The notes under the pieces were generated by a model. It saw nothing but the letters and a program-made list of their open reading frames with translations, was not told where the DNA came from and searched no databases. A stretch of 64,000 nt of DNA from assembly GCF_017308075.1 (NCBI RefSeq), contig NZ_JAFKFX010000032.1, positions 62,001 to 126,000 of the forward strand, in the 5' to 3' direction. This stretch comes from Allobosea sp. (lineage in GTDB: Bacteria > Pseudomonadota > Alphaproteobacteria > Rhizobiales > Beijerinckiaceae). The stretch's first letter is position 1. Every line of letters begins with the position of its first letter. Of this stretch, positions 1 through 9,690 are shown piece by piece. The translations under genes were made by a program, and so were the position numbers.

Positions 1-1213
1 CGCTGCCATCGGGCTGTGCCGGCAGGATCTGGCCGAGCGGCGTGCGCGCCAGCGATTGCGAGCCGGAATATTCCGGGCCGGCGGCGACCAGCAGGGCCCC
101 GCCCTCGCGGACATAGCGGACGATGTTGTCGAAGTAGAGCAGCGGCAGGATCGACTGATTGGCGTAGCGGTCGAAGATGATCAGGTCGAAATCCTTGATC
201 TTGACCTGGAACAGCTCGCGCGTCGGGAAAGCGATCAGCGAGAGCTCGTTGATCGGCGTGCCGTCCTGCTTCTCCGGCGGGCGCAGGATGGTGAAGTGGA
301 CGAGGTCGACATTGGCGTCGGCCTTGAGCAGGTTGCGCCAGGTCCGCTCGCCGGGATGCGGCTCGCCGGAGACCAGGAGCACGCGCAGCTTGTCGCGCAC
401 GCCTTCGATGGTGATGACGGCGCGGTTGTTGGCGAGCGTCAGCTCGTTGTCGAGCGGGGCGGCCTCGATCTCGACGACGTTCGGCCCGCCGCGATCGATC
501 CTGACCGGCACCTGGACAATCTGTCCGGCGATGACCTCGCGGCGCGCGATGACCTCGCCGTCGCGGCGCACGGTCAGCGCGGCGCGGCCGGGGCCGCCCT
601 TCTCGACGACCCGCAGGCGGATGTTCTGGTCCTTGCCGACGATGCCGAAGCGCGGCGAGTCGACGAGCACGATGCGCCGGTCGATCTCGCGCTCACGACC
701 GGTGGTCAGGACGTGCAGCGGTGCGCGCAGGCCGAGCGCTTCGGCATTGGCCGGCGCGTCATGGGCGAGGCCGTCGGTGATTACGATCGCGCCCGCGACG
801 CGCTCGGAAGGCACATCGGCGAGGCTGGAGGCCAGCGCCTCGAACAGCCTCGTGCCGTCGCCGGCGCCCTGCGCGTCGCTGACCTCGACGGTGCGCGCCT
901 CGACGCCGCTGAGGCCGCGCAGCTGACTCTCGACCTCGGCCTGGGCGGCCTGCGTCTGCGCGCTGCGATCGGCGAGGCGGTTCGAGCCGGAGCGGTCGAC
1001 GACGACGGCGACGACGTCCTTGACCGGCTCACGCTCCTCGAAGACCAGAGATGGGTCGGCCAGCGCGATCGTCAGCACGGTCAGCGCCAGGGCGCGCAGG
1101 ATGGCGCTGCGGCCGGCGAGCACCAGCGCCGCGCCGGCGGCGAGCGCAGCCAGCACGGCGAGCCCGATCAGCAGAGGCAGCGGCACCAGCGGGGCGAAGG
1201 TCAGGCTCCACAT
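1..1213 (-). CDS. membrane-anchored protein of the MoxR/Bat cluster, 3' end cut by window edge
   Basis: The gene starts at ATG 1213 and reads leftward out of the window, so about 404 N-terminal residues are visible. The N-terminus begins MWSLTFAPLVPLPLL and has two hydrophobic segments in the first 60 residues. A vWA-like region follows (VVVDRSGSNR near residue 75, then VITDGLAHD). Further on is a class-I amidotransferase-like fold (LRVLLVSGEPHPG, later GGALLVAAGPEYSG). It lies 35 bp after the BatA/DUF4159 gene and is surely in the same transcript. Known: such genes sit at the end of moxR-DUF58-batA clusters in alphaproteobacteria and are annotated only as membrane proteins. Inferred: a periplasm-facing partner of a MoxR/vWA chaperone system. 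The catalytic state of the amidotransferase-like part cannot be judged without the C-terminus. Confidence 0.85.
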   Translation of the reverse strand, partial: MWSLTFAPLVPLPLLIGLAVLAALAAGAALVLAGRSAILRALALTVLTIALADPSLVFEEREPVKDVVAVVVDRSGSNRLADRSAQTQAAQAEVESQLRGLSGVEARTVEVSDAQGAGDGTRLFEALASSLADVPSERVAGAIVITDGLAHDAPANAEALGLRAPLHVLTTGREREIDRRIVLVDSPRFGIVGKDQNIRLRVVEKGGPGRAALTVRRDGEVIARREVIAGQIVQVPVRIDRGGPNVVEIEAAPLDNELTLANNRAVITIEGVRDKLRVLLVSGEPHPGERTWRNLLKADANVDLVHFTILRPPEKQDGTPINELSLIAFPTRELFQVKIKDFDLIIFDRYANQSILPLLYFDNIVRYVREGGALLVAAGPEYSGSQSLARTPLGQILPAQPDGS

Positions 1214-1248
1214 CGGCTAGAATTCCAATCCCATGCCGGTCCGCCGCA

Positions 1249-4071
1249 TCACTGGCCCAGCCTTTCCAGCAGGGCCGGGACATGGACCTGATCGGCCTTG
1301 TAGTTGCCGGTGAGGGCGTACATCACGAGGTTGACGCCGGCGCGCAGCGCCATTTCGCGCTGGCGCGGATCGGAACCCGACATCGGGACGAGCGCCTCGC
1401 CGCGCCGGCCGACGGCCCAGGCCGAGGCGAGATCGTTCGAGGTGATGACGATCGGCGAGACGCTGTCGCCCGCGCGGGCCGGGCGCCGGCCGTCCTCACC
1501 CGCGGGCGGCAGGATCTCGACCCAGGTCGTGCCGGTATCGTAGCGGCCGACGAAATTATCGAGGATGTAGAAGGTCTTGGTCAGGACGTGGTCGCGCGGG
1601 ATCGGCTCCAGCTCCGGGATGTCGAGGGTCTGGAGCATGCGGCGGAGCTGGTCGCCCTCGGGCGTCGCGCCGCCGCCGGGCCGGGCGCTCATCGCGTCGC
1701 GCGTGTCGAAGATCACGAGGCCGCCGCCCTTCATATAGGCTTCGAGTTTGCGCAGGGTCTCGGCCGAGGGGATCGGCCGGCCGGCGACGACCGGCCAGTA
1801 CAGGATCGGGAAGAAGGCGAGCTCGTCGCGGGCGATGTCGACGCCGACCGCCTCGCCCGGTTCGAGCGCGGTGCGGGCGCCGAGCACGATGTTGAGGCCG
1901 GCCAGCCCGGCCTTCGACATCTCGTCGACCGATTTGTCGCCGGTGACGACATAGGCGAGGCGCGTCACCGCGCCGGCGGCGAAGAGTTCGCGCGGGATCG
2001 GCGGGCGCTGGTCGGCCGGCGCCGCGGGGACCGGGGCGGGCTGTTGCGCCTGCAGAGGCTGGGGCAGGGCGAGCAGGCCGAAGCCGAGGGCGAGCAGGAG
2101 AGTGACCGGCGCGGCGCGGCGGCGCGCGATATTGAGCCGGCCGCCGAGCCAGAGCGTTGCCAGCGTGTCGATGACGAGTAGAACCAGCGCCAGCACGAGG
2201 AGCAGCGGCCTGATGTCCTTGGCGACCGGCTGGTCGACCGGCAGCAACGGTGCGCCGAGGGAGGCGAGGTCGAGCGCGGCGAGATTGTCGGCCGGAACGA
2301 GCGTGTTCACGGCCATGGTTCCGTCGCTGGGTCCGTAGATACCGGGCGGATGCGCCAGGATGGCGCGGCCGGTGAAGCTGCGCGGCACCGGCTGGGCCGT
2401 CACCGGCGGGCTGCGGAAGGCGCCGAGCCCGTCGAGGACGCGGGTCGGGGACAGGGTCTCGATCCTGGCGTCGCCGGCCTGCGCCTCTGCGGCATCGGTG
2501 CCGGAGAGAGCGACGATCTTGCGCAGCATCTCGACGAACAGGCCCGAGAGCGGCAGGTTCGACCAGGTGGTGTCGGCGGTGACGTGCATCATCGCGAGCA
2601 TGCCGTCGCCGCGGCGCTCGCCGGTGACGACCGGCGTGCCGTCCTCCAGAGCCGCCCAGGTCTTGCGGGCGAGGTCGGCCTCGGGCTCGGCTAGGATCTG
2701 GCGGCTGACGCGGATCTCGTCGCTGATCTGGGTGCCGAAGAAGGGGCTCTCGCGGTTGAACGGGGCGAGCTTGCGCGGTGTCTCCCAGGACAGGCCGCCG
2801 CCGAGCGTGCGGCCGCCGCGGCGCAGGCGCACCGGCGTCAGCTCGTCGGAAGCGGCGGCGAGGCGCGCGCCGGCGAAGCGCAGCAGCACGCCGCCGCGTT
2901 CGATGAAGGCGTTGACCTTGTCGGCGGTGTCGCGATCGAGCGCGCCGATATCGGCCAGTACCAGGACGGAGAGGTTCTGGGCCAGCAGCTCGCCGATCGG
3001 ATCGATCGAGCCGGCGCGCGGCTCGCGGATCTCGGCGAAGGGCGAGAGCGCCCGTGAGACGTAATAGGTCGGTGAGAGCAGGGGCTGGGCGGTGTCGGCG
3101 GTGGTGCCGGAGACGATGCCGACGCGGCGGCGCTTGGCGCGGTCATCGAGCAAGGCGACGGCCCCGGAGCTGCGCTCGCCGGTGATCTCGAGCCGGGAGA
3201 CGGCGTTGCGGACCTCTATCGGCAGGGTGAGCCGGGCGCTGGTCTGCAATTCGCTGGCGCCGAAGACGAAGGGCGCATCGCCGAGCGGCAGGCCCTTGAG
3301 GTCGAGCGCCCTGACCTGGCCACTGGCGGCGGCATTCAGGCTCGGACGCAGCACCTTGACGGTGAGCGCGCCGGCGAGATTCTCCGGCGCCGCCAGAGCG
3401 AGCTGGTCGGCCGGGCTGGTATGGATCGACAGGCGCCCCGCCGAGGCTTCCTGCCGCATCCTCGCGAGGAAATCTTCGTCGCCGCCGAGCCCGAGCCCGT
3501 CGGCGATCCAGACGGTCTCGGCCTGCGCCTGGGCCCGCCAGAAGGCTTCTAGGCGCTGGAGATGCGCGCCGCGATCGGGAGCATGAGGCTGCAGCGAGAA
3601 GGCGCGCAGGCGTTCGACCGCGGCGCGCGGCTCGGACAGCGCGATGTCGGCCGGGGCTTCGGCGAGGCCGACCAGCGCGACGGCGCGGCCGTCGCGGGCC
3701 GCGGCGGCGACGCGGTTCTCGGCGATGGCGAGCCGCTCGGTCCAGTCGGTCGCGGCACCGAAGCCATTGTCGATCACCAGCAGCAGCGGGCCGCGCAGGG
3801 CCGCGGTGTCGCGCACCGGATTCCAGACCGGGCCGGCGACGGCGAGGATCGCGAGCGCCGCCACGGTCATGCGCAGCGCCAGCAGCCACCAGGGCGTATG
3901 GGCCGGCATTTCGCGCTTGGCGACGAGGTCGCGCATGATCTTCAGCGGCGGGAAGTCGATCCGCCGCGGCCGGGGCGGCGTCACCCGCAGGATCAGCCAG
4001 AGCGCGGGCAGCAGAGCCAGCGCGATCAGGGCCAGCGGAGCGGAGAAGGCGATCGGCAGGGAGCTCAGCAT
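1249..4071 (-). CDS. DUF4159 protein with N-terminal BatA (aerotolerance) domain
   Basis: This is a protein of about 940 residues. The start at ATG 4071 gives MLSSLPIAFSAPLALIALAL, the usual BatA N-terminus with a first membrane helix, followed by the conserved region DFPPLKIM and a second helix near residue 65. A large vWA-like periplasmic part follows. Two more hydrophobic segments lie near residues 625-680 (PLLLVLALVLLVIDTLATLW, then VTLLLALGFGLLAL). The last 210 or so residues form DUF4159, a Rossmann/amidotransferase-like domain starting near PPIPRELFAAGAVTR. An upstream in-frame ATG at 4149 would add 26 residues encoded by a palindromic repeat and is unlikely. Known: family members accompany MoxR ATPases and DUF58 proteins. 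Exact function is not established. Confidence 0.9.
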   Translation of the reverse strand: MLSSLPIAFSAPLALIALALLPALWLILRVTPPRPRRIDFPPLKIMRDLVAKREMPAHTPWWLLALRMTVAALAILAVAGPVWNPVRDTAALRGPLLLVIDNGFGAATDWTERLAIAENRVAAAARDGRAVALVGLAEAPADIALSEPRAAVERLRAFSLQPHAPDRGAHLQRLEAFWRAQAQAETVWIADGLGLGGDEDFLARMRQEASAGRLSIHTSPADQLALAAPENLAGALTVKVLRPSLNAAASGQVRALDLKGLPLGDAPFVFGASELQTSARLTLPIEVRNAVSRLEITGERSSGAVALLDDRAKRRRVGIVSGTTADTAQPLLSPTYYVSRALSPFAEIREPRAGSIDPIGELLAQNLSVLVLADIGALDRDTADKVNAFIERGGVLLRFAGARLAAASDELTPVRLRRGGRTLGGGLSWETPRKLAPFNRESPFFGTQISDEIRVSRQILAEPEADLARKTWAALEDGTPVVTGERRGDGMLAMMHVTADTTWSNLPLSGLFVEMLRKIVALSGTDAAEAQAGDARIETLSPTRVLDGLGAFRSPPVTAQPVPRSFTGRAILAHPPGIYGPSDGTMAVNTLVPADNLAALDLASLGAPLLPVDQPVAKDIRPLLLVLALVLLVIDTLATLWLGGRLNIARRRAAPVTLLLALGFGLLALPQPLQAQQPAPVPAAPADQRPPIPRELFAAGAVTRLAYVVTGDKSVDEMSKAGLAGLNIVLGARTALEPGEAVGVDIARDELAFFPILYWPVVAGRPIPSAETLRKLEAYMKGGGLVIFDTRDAMSARPGGGATPEGDQLRRMLQTLDIPELEPIPRDHVLTKTFYILDNFVGRYDTGTTWVEILPPAGEDGRRPARAGDSVSPIVITSNDLASAWAVGRRGEALVPMSGSDPRQREMALRAGVNLVMYALTGNYKADQVHVPALLERLGQ

Positions 4072-4110
4072 GACCTGGCCCCCACGCAAGAGTTCGACCA
4101 ACAGACCGCC

Positions 4111-4207
4111 GTCATCCTGGCCGGAGCGAAGCGTAGCGTCGGGACCCATCGTGGAGCTTGGTGCCCTTCGATGGATCCCGGGCCGGCCTTCGGTCGCCCA
4201 GGATGAC
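4111..4207. repeat. 97-bp palindromic repeat between two operon genes
   Basis: The ends are inverted copies: GTCATCCTGG at 4111-4120 and CCAGGATGAC at 4198-4207. The core contains CCTTCGGTCGCC at 4187-4198, which also occurs at 27982-27993 in another intergenic repeat. It fills most of the 163-bp gap between the DUF58 and BatA/DUF4159 genes, in an operon whose other junctions are short. Inferred: a dispersed palindromic element of the kind common in Rhizobiales. Confidence 0.75.
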
Positions 4208-4234
4208 GAAGAAGGTAATGACGAGCGCTCATGC

Positions 4235-5149
4235 TCATGACCCCACCCCTCGCGAAGCGGCGATCAGGCTGGCGATGCGCAGCACGCCCTCGCTGGCCGG
4301 CCGGTCGGTGCGGTGCAGGGTCAGGGTCCAGCCGGCATGGCGGCAGGCCTCGCGGATGGCGTCGCGATGTGCCTGCAGGCGCTGGCGATATTCCTCGCCC
4401 CAGGCGCCGGCATCGCCGACGCGCAGTGACAGCCCGTCCTCGAGATCGAAGAGTTCGGCCTGGCCGGAGAAGGGAAAGGTCTCCTCGATCGGGTCGACGA
4501 TCAGCAGGAGGTGCCCCCTGGCGCCGCTGCTCGCCATGGTGGCGATGCGCCTGGCGAGACCTTCGGCCGGGGTGAGCGCGTCGGTGATCAGGATGGCTTC
4601 CGCGAGGCGCGGTAGCGGCTGGTCCGGCGGCAGATCGGCTTGCCCGCCATCCCTGTCTGCCAGGATCGCCTGCGCCAGGGTTTCGACGATGCGGCGCGAG
4701 GCCAGCGCCCGGGTCAGGCCCATATGGCCGACGCGCTCGCCACCCTCGACCAGCGCTTCGGCCAGCGCGAAGCCGGCGACGAGGGCGCGGTCGACCTTGC
4801 TGGCCTGGGCGAGCGAAGAGGAAAACCCCATCGAGGCCGAGCGGTCGATCCACAGCCAGATCGCGTGCGAGGCCTCCCATTCGCGCTCGCGCACGAAGAG
4901 ATGGCCATCTCTGGCCGAACGGCGCCAGTCGATGCGCGAGGCGGATTCGCCGGTGACCAAAGGCCGATACTGCCAGAAGGTCTCGCCGGGGCCGGAGCGC
5001 CGGCGGCCATGGATGCCATGCACGCTGGCCGAGACCCGGCGCGCCTCGAGCACCAGCCGCGGCAGGCGGGCGGCGAGATCGAGCGAGGCCTTGAGGACCG
5101 CCCGGGCCGGCTGGCGTTCGGCCGGTCCGAGGACGCGCGTGCGCAGCAT
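4235..5149 (-). CDS. DUF58 domain-containing protein
   Basis: This is a DUF58 family protein of 304 residues. The start at ATG 5149 (MLRTRVLGPAERQ) is preceded by a GAGG motif (GAGGAAAAGCTG) and lies 10 bp after moxR. An upstream ATG at 5212 would run into moxR. The DUF58 hallmark RRSGPGETFWQYRPL followed by SASRIDWRRSARDG is present near residues 50-80. A vWA-like fold follows, with DRSASM (MIDAS-type DxSxS) near residue 120. Known: DUF58 proteins work with MoxR AAA+ ATPases, probably as adaptors in assembly of membrane or metal-containing complexes; the substrate here is unknown. No membrane helix is obvious. Confidence 0.93.
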   Translation of the reverse strand: MLRTRVLGPAERQPARAVLKASLDLAARLPRLVLEARRVSASVHGIHGRRRSGPGETFWQYRPLVTGESASRIDWRRSARDGHLFVREREWEASHAIWLWIDRSASMGFSSSLAQASKVDRALVAGFALAEALVEGGERVGHMGLTRALASRRIVETLAQAILADRDGGQADLPPDQPLPRLAEAILITDALTPAEGLARRIATMASSGARGHLLLIVDPIEETFPFSGQAELFDLEDGLSLRVGDAGAWGEEYRQRLQAHRDAIREACRHAGWTLTLHRTDRPASEGVLRIASLIAASRGVGS

Positions 5150-5159
5150 CAGCTTTTCC

Positions 5160-6188
<1,029 letters not shown>

Positions 6189-6372
6189 GGCGATCTCCTT
6201 CAGCCTCGCCGCGGCGCGGCCATGAGGTGTAATCCAGAACTGTGGCCCCGGCGCGATGCCGGCTCAAGGGGCCTGAGAGCGGCGGTGCACAATAGTGCGC
6301 TTCACGATTATGTAGAGTTCAAGGCGAGAAGGCGATGCAACAAGCAGGCCGCAGGCAGGACATGGGTCACAG

Positions 6373-6954
6373 ATGAGTGAGACGGGAAGCGCCATGGACC
6401 GGTTGCTGGGCGCGCTGGGCGGTGGAAAAGCGCGCGGACTACCGCCGGTGGAGCGCTGGAACCCGCCCTTCTGCGGTGATCTCGACATGCGCATCGCCAG
6501 CGACGGCACCTGGTTCTACCTGGGCACGCCGATCGGCCGACCGGCTCTGGTCAGGCTCTTCTCCTCGGTGCTCTGGCGCGAGGGCGGCGATTACTTTCTC
6601 GTGACCCCGGTCGAGAAAGTCGGAATCAAGGTCGAGGATGCGCCGTTCCAGGCGGTCGAGATGGCGGTCTCGGGCGACGCGGACGGGCGCAGTATCGCTT
6701 TCAGGACGCAGGTCGACGAGGTCGTGAGCGTCGATGCCAAGCACCCGATTCGTTTCGAACGCTCTGCCGGCGACGGGGTGAAGCCCTATGTCCATGTCCG
6801 GCGCGACCTCTGGGCGCGTGTGACGCGGGCCCTGACCTATGACCTGCTGGCGCTCGGCGAGATCCGGGAGGTCGACGGCGTCGCGCAGTTCGGCATCGCG
6901 GTCGCCGGGGCGTTCTACGTGGTCGCTCCGGCGAGCGAGATCGAGGGACTGTGA
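6373..6954 (+). CDS. DUF1285 domain-containing protein
   Basis: This is a protein of 193 residues matching DUF1285, a small alphaproteobacterial family of unknown function. Visible family features are RWNPPFCGDLDMRIASDGTW near residue 30, GRPALVRLFSSVLWREGGDY near 57-75, and LVTPVEKVGIKVEDAPF. It has no signal peptide or membrane segment, so it is probably cytosolic. It is divergent from moxR across 184 bp and its stop overlaps the start of the Nudix gene, so the two are translationally coupled. No catalytic role can be assigned. Confidence 0.9.
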   Translation: MSETGSAMDRLLGALGGGKARGLPPVERWNPPFCGDLDMRIASDGTWFYLGTPIGRPALVRLFSSVLWREGGDYFLVTPVEKVGIKVEDAPFQAVEMAVSGDADGRSIAFRTQVDEVVSVDAKHPIRFERSAGDGVKPYVHVRRDLWARVTRALTYDLLALGEIREVDGVAQFGIAVAGAFYVVAPASEIEGL

Positions 6955-7631
6955 TGCCGGTTTCGGGGCGGCTGCTGCGGCAGGGGCAGGATTGGGATTT
7001 CTCCGACATCGCCGACATTCTGGCGGGGCGGCTGCGCGCCCAGCCGCCGGCCTATGGCGATCTGATCGCCCGGCCGCGCGGCGACCATGACCTGCAGGAG
7101 GAGCCGGTCGAAATCCCCGACGAGGCGGCTGCGATCGAAGCGGCGGTGCTGATCCCGATCGTGCTGCATCCTGCCGGGCCGACCATGCTGCTGACGCAGA
7201 GGGCGACCGCGCTGCGCAATCATTCGGGACAGGTCGCCTTCCCCGGCGGGCGGGTGGATGCGGTCGACGGCTCGCCGCTAGTCGCGGCGCTGCGCGAGGC
7301 GGAAGAGGAGATCGGGCTGGCACGCGACAAGGTCCGCACCGTCGGCTATCTCGACGCCTATCTGACCGGCACCGGCTATCGTGTCGTGCCGGTGGTCGGG
7401 CTGGTCGAGCCGCCGCTTGTGCTGACGATCAATCCGCATGAGGTCGACGAGGCCTTCGAGACCCCGCTCTCCTTCCTGATGGACCCGGCCAATCACCAGC
7501 GTCATGGTCGCGAATGGAATGGGCGACGTCGCACCTACTATGCGATGCCGCATGAGGGTCACTATATCTGGGGCGCGACGGCGGGGATGATCCGCAATCT
7601 TTACGAGCGCCTCGCCGCCGGAGAGTCGTGA
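6951..7631 (+). CDS. CoA pyrophosphatase-like Nudix hydrolase
   Basis: This is a Nudix protein of about 225 residues. The UPF0035/NudL-type box reads FPGGRVDAVDGSPLVAAL then REAEEEIGL near residues 92-118, preceded by RNHSGQVAFPGG. These are the features of CoA diphosphatases, which cleave CoA to 4'-phosphopantetheine and 3',5'-ADP. The start is either GTG 6951 or the adjacent ATG 6954; both overlap the TGA of the DUF1285 gene. The C-terminal part (RRRTYYAMPHEGHYIWGATA) is also family-typical. It shares a transcript with DUF1285, DUF6111 and the CCA-adding enzyme. The substrate was not tested and is inferred from the family. Confidence 0.9.
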   Translation: MMPVSGRLLRQGQDWDFSDIADILAGRLRAQPPAYGDLIARPRGDHDLQEEPVEIPDEAAAIEAAVLIPIVLHPAGPTMLLTQRATALRNHSGQVAFPGGRVDAVDGSPLVAALREAEEEIGLARDKVRTVGYLDAYLTGTGYRVVPVVGLVEPPLVLTINPHEVDEAFETPLSFLMDPANHQRHGREWNGRRRTYYAMPHEGHYIWGATAGMIRNLYERLAAGES

Positions 7632-7638
7632 GAGGAGC

Positions 7639-7704
7639 ATGATGCCGTTCGAGTATCGCAACCCCGCCTTCGGCATGGTGCTCTTGGGGATAGGTCACGC
7701 CTGA
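7639..7704 (+). CDS. possible 21-residue small ORF linking nudix and DUF6111 genes
   Basis: The ORF begins ATG 7639 after GAGAGGAGC and ends with TGA 7702-7704, which overlaps the ATG of the DUF6111 gene (TGATG). The predicted peptide starts MMPFEYRNPAFG and ends in a hydrophobic stretch MVLLGIGHA. Ribosome site and overlap suggest it is translated, perhaps only to couple translation to the next gene. No family is recognised. It could equally be chance. Confidence 0.35.
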   Translation: MMPFEYRNPAFGMVLLGIGHA

Positions 7705-7970
7705 TGCTGCGCACGCTGATCGAGGAGTTCCTGCTCTTCGTCCTGCCCTTCTGCCTGTTCGCGGGCTATCTCGTGATCCGGCGGCGTAATCCGTTCGATG
7801 TCGAGCATTGGAGCGGCCATCTGTTCTGGCTCTCGGTGGTCGGGCTCGTCTTCGGCATCGGCTCCTTCATCTATGCCGGTATCGTCGCGCCACGGCATAC
7901 CGGTGCCTTCGTGCCGCCGCATGTCGAGGACGGCCGATTGGTGCCGGGCCAGTTCAATGACAAACCCTGA
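7704..7970 (+). CDS. DUF6111 family small membrane protein
   Basis: This protein has 88 residues and two predicted membrane helices: EEFLLFVLPFCLFAGYLVI at residues 7-25 and LFWLSVVGLVFGIGSFIYAGI near 41-61. A short polar tail rich in His/Pro follows (APRHTGAFVPPHVEDGRLVPG). This is the alphaproteobacterial DUF6111 family, of unknown function, usually found directly before the CCA-adding enzyme gene as here. Its 3' end overlaps the start of cca by 14 bp. Confidence 0.85.
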   Translation: MLRTLIEEFLLFVLPFCLFAGYLVIRRRNPFDVEHWSGHLFWLSVVGLVFGIGSFIYAGIVAPRHTGAFVPPHVEDGRLVPGQFNDKP

Positions 7971-9186
7971 GCACGGCCGCCTCGCGCCGCTGCTGGCGCA
8001 GGAGGAGGTCGCGGCGCTGATGGCGACGCTGAACCGGGACGGCGAGGAGGCGCGCATCGTCGGCGGCGCGGTGCGCAATGCGCTGATCGGCGAAGAGGTG
8101 GCCGATATCGACGTCGCGACGACGGCGCTGCCGGAGGAAACCGTGCGCCGCGCCAAGGCGGCCGGCTTCAAGCCGGTGCCAACCGGGATCGAGCACGGCA
8201 CGATCACCGTCGTCGTCGCCGGCATGCCTTTCGAGGTCACGACGCTGCGCCGCGATGTCGAGACCGATGGGCGCCGTGCCGTCGTCGCCTTCGGCCGCGA
8301 TTTCCGGCAGGACGCGCTCAGGCGCGATTTTACCATCAACGCGCTCGGCCTCGATGCGGGGGGCGGGCTGCACGACTATGCCGACGGGCTGGCCGATCTT
8401 TCGCTGCGAAAGGTGCGTTTCATCGGCGCAGCGGGGCAACGCATCGCGGAGGATTACCTGCGCATCCTGCGCTTCTTCCGTTTCCATGCCCGCTACGGTG
8501 GCGGCGAGCCGGATCGGGTGGCGCTCGATGCCTGCATCGCTGGGCGCGCGGGGCTGGAGGGGCTGTCGCGCGAGCGGGTCTGGGCGGAACTGCGCAAGCT
8601 GCTGGCCGCGCCGCGTGCTGCAGAAACCCTGCAGGTGATGGCAGGCGCCGGGCTGCTGATGCCGGTGATCGGCGGCGTGCCCCGTCTCTCGCGCTTCGCA
8701 GCGATCGCCGGGGAGGCGGGGGAGGGCGTCTACCCGGCCTTCCGGCTGGCGGCGCTGGCGGTCTCCGTTATCGAGGATACGCTCCGGCTGCGCGAGCGGC
8801 TGCGGCTGTCGAATGCCGAGTTCGAGCGGATTTCAAGCATCGCCGCGGCGTTGGAGGCGCTGTCCGGCAAGGGCGCGCTGCCGGAGATCGCGGGCCTGCG
8901 CCGCCTGGCTCACCGCATCGGAGCCGATGCCGTCGCGGGCGGGCTGGTGCTGCTGGGCCCCGACGGCACGTCGACTGAAATTCAAGCGCGGATCGCCGAA
9001 CTGGCTCGGACGCCGCCTTTCCTGCCGACCGGCAAGGAGGTGCTGGCGCTCGGTGTCGGAGCCGGCCCGAAGGTCGGACAGGTGCTCGAGGCGGCGCGCG
9101 AGGCCTGGATCGAGGCAGGCTGCCCGGCGGGGCGGGAGGCGCAATCGCGGATGCTGGGCGAGGCCGCCGCTGGGGCGAATCGCTGA
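7957..9186 (+). CDS. cca: CCA-adding tRNA nucleotidyltransferase
   Basis: This is a 409-residue class II nucleotidyltransferase that builds or repairs the CCA end of tRNAs. The start at ATG 7957 (MTNPEHGRLAPLL) lies inside the end of the DUF6111 gene. Motifs: IVGGAVRNAL near residue 30 and the catalytic DIDVATT near 49; RRDFTINALGLD (NTP selection region) near 122; RIAEDYLRILRFFRFHARYG near 165-183, linking head and neck. An alternative role as poly(A) polymerase is possible from family similarity, but this group in Rhizobiales is annotated as CCA tRNA nucleotidyltransferase. Confidence 0.93.
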   Translation: MTNPEHGRLAPLLAQEEVAALMATLNRDGEEARIVGGAVRNALIGEEVADIDVATTALPEETVRRAKAAGFKPVPTGIEHGTITVVVAGMPFEVTTLRRDVETDGRRAVVAFGRDFRQDALRRDFTINALGLDAGGGLHDYADGLADLSLRKVRFIGAAGQRIAEDYLRILRFFRFHARYGGGEPDRVALDACIAGRAGLEGLSRERVWAELRKLLAAPRAAETLQVMAGAGLLMPVIGGVPRLSRFAAIAGEAGEGVYPAFRLAALAVSVIEDTLRLRERLRLSNAEFERISSIAAALEALSGKGALPEIAGLRRLAHRIGADAVAGGLVLLGPDGTSTEIQARIAELARTPPFLPTGKEVLALGVGAGPKVGQVLEAAREAWIEAGCPAGREAQSRMLGEAAAGANR

Positions 9187-9225
9187 CCGGCAGGTCTTGG
9201 AACGGTCCTTGGAACGGTCCGGTGC

Positions 9226-9690
9226 TCAGGCGACCTCCTTCATCCCCGCGCGCTCGTAGAGCCGCCTCGCACCCGTCGGGTTGTCGAGCTCGACCTTGAG
9301 GTCGACGGCATCGGCGCCGCGGGCGGCAAAGGTGGTGAAGACCTGTCGGAGGAGGGCCTCCCCGAGACCCTGCCGTCGCGCCGAGGGATGGACCACCAGG
9401 TCCTTGATGAAGGCCGAGCTCCAGCATAGGCAGATCGCGGCGACGGCATCGCCGGTGCCGCGGACGACGAAGACCAGGGCCGGATCGAAATCGCTGTCGG
9501 CCAGGAGGGCGGCCCGCCAATCCTCGAACGGAGGGACATGGCTGCCGCCGAGGCCGTAGCCGAGCGTCAGCAGGTCATGAAGCAGCGGCAGGTCGGCGGT
9601 CGCGAACGGCGCGAGGCGATATCCCGCAGGCCAGATCGGAGCCGGTACAGGCATCGCCAGATCGCGCCGCATGCGGACCCATGGCTTCAC
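9226..9690 (-). CDS. GNAT family N-acetyltransferase
   Basis: This protein has 154 residues. The acetyl-CoA binding motif of GNAT enzymes is visible as [19 protein letters not shown] near residues 98-116 (R/Q-x-x-G-x-G/A), and the C-terminus [14 protein letters not shown] is typical. It starts with GTG at 9690, whose GTGA overlaps the hemF stop, so it is translationally coupled to hemF. The acceptor substrate is unknown and there is no reason from context to link it to heme synthesis beyond co-transcription. Confidence 0.88.
   Translation of the reverse strand: MKPWVRMRRDLAMPVPAPIWPAGYRLAPFATADLPLLHDLLTLGYGLGGSHVPPFEDWRAALLADSDFDPALVFVVRGTGDAVAAICLCWSSAFIKDLVVHPSARRQGLGEALLRQVFTTFAARGADAVDLKVELDNPTGARRLYERAGMKEVA

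Noticed and set aside
56-1291. Long rightward open frame of about 411 residues
   Set aside because: It is the shadow of the leftward membrane-protein gene; its Asp/Arg/Gln-rich sequence matches no family and the opposite strand has clear domains.
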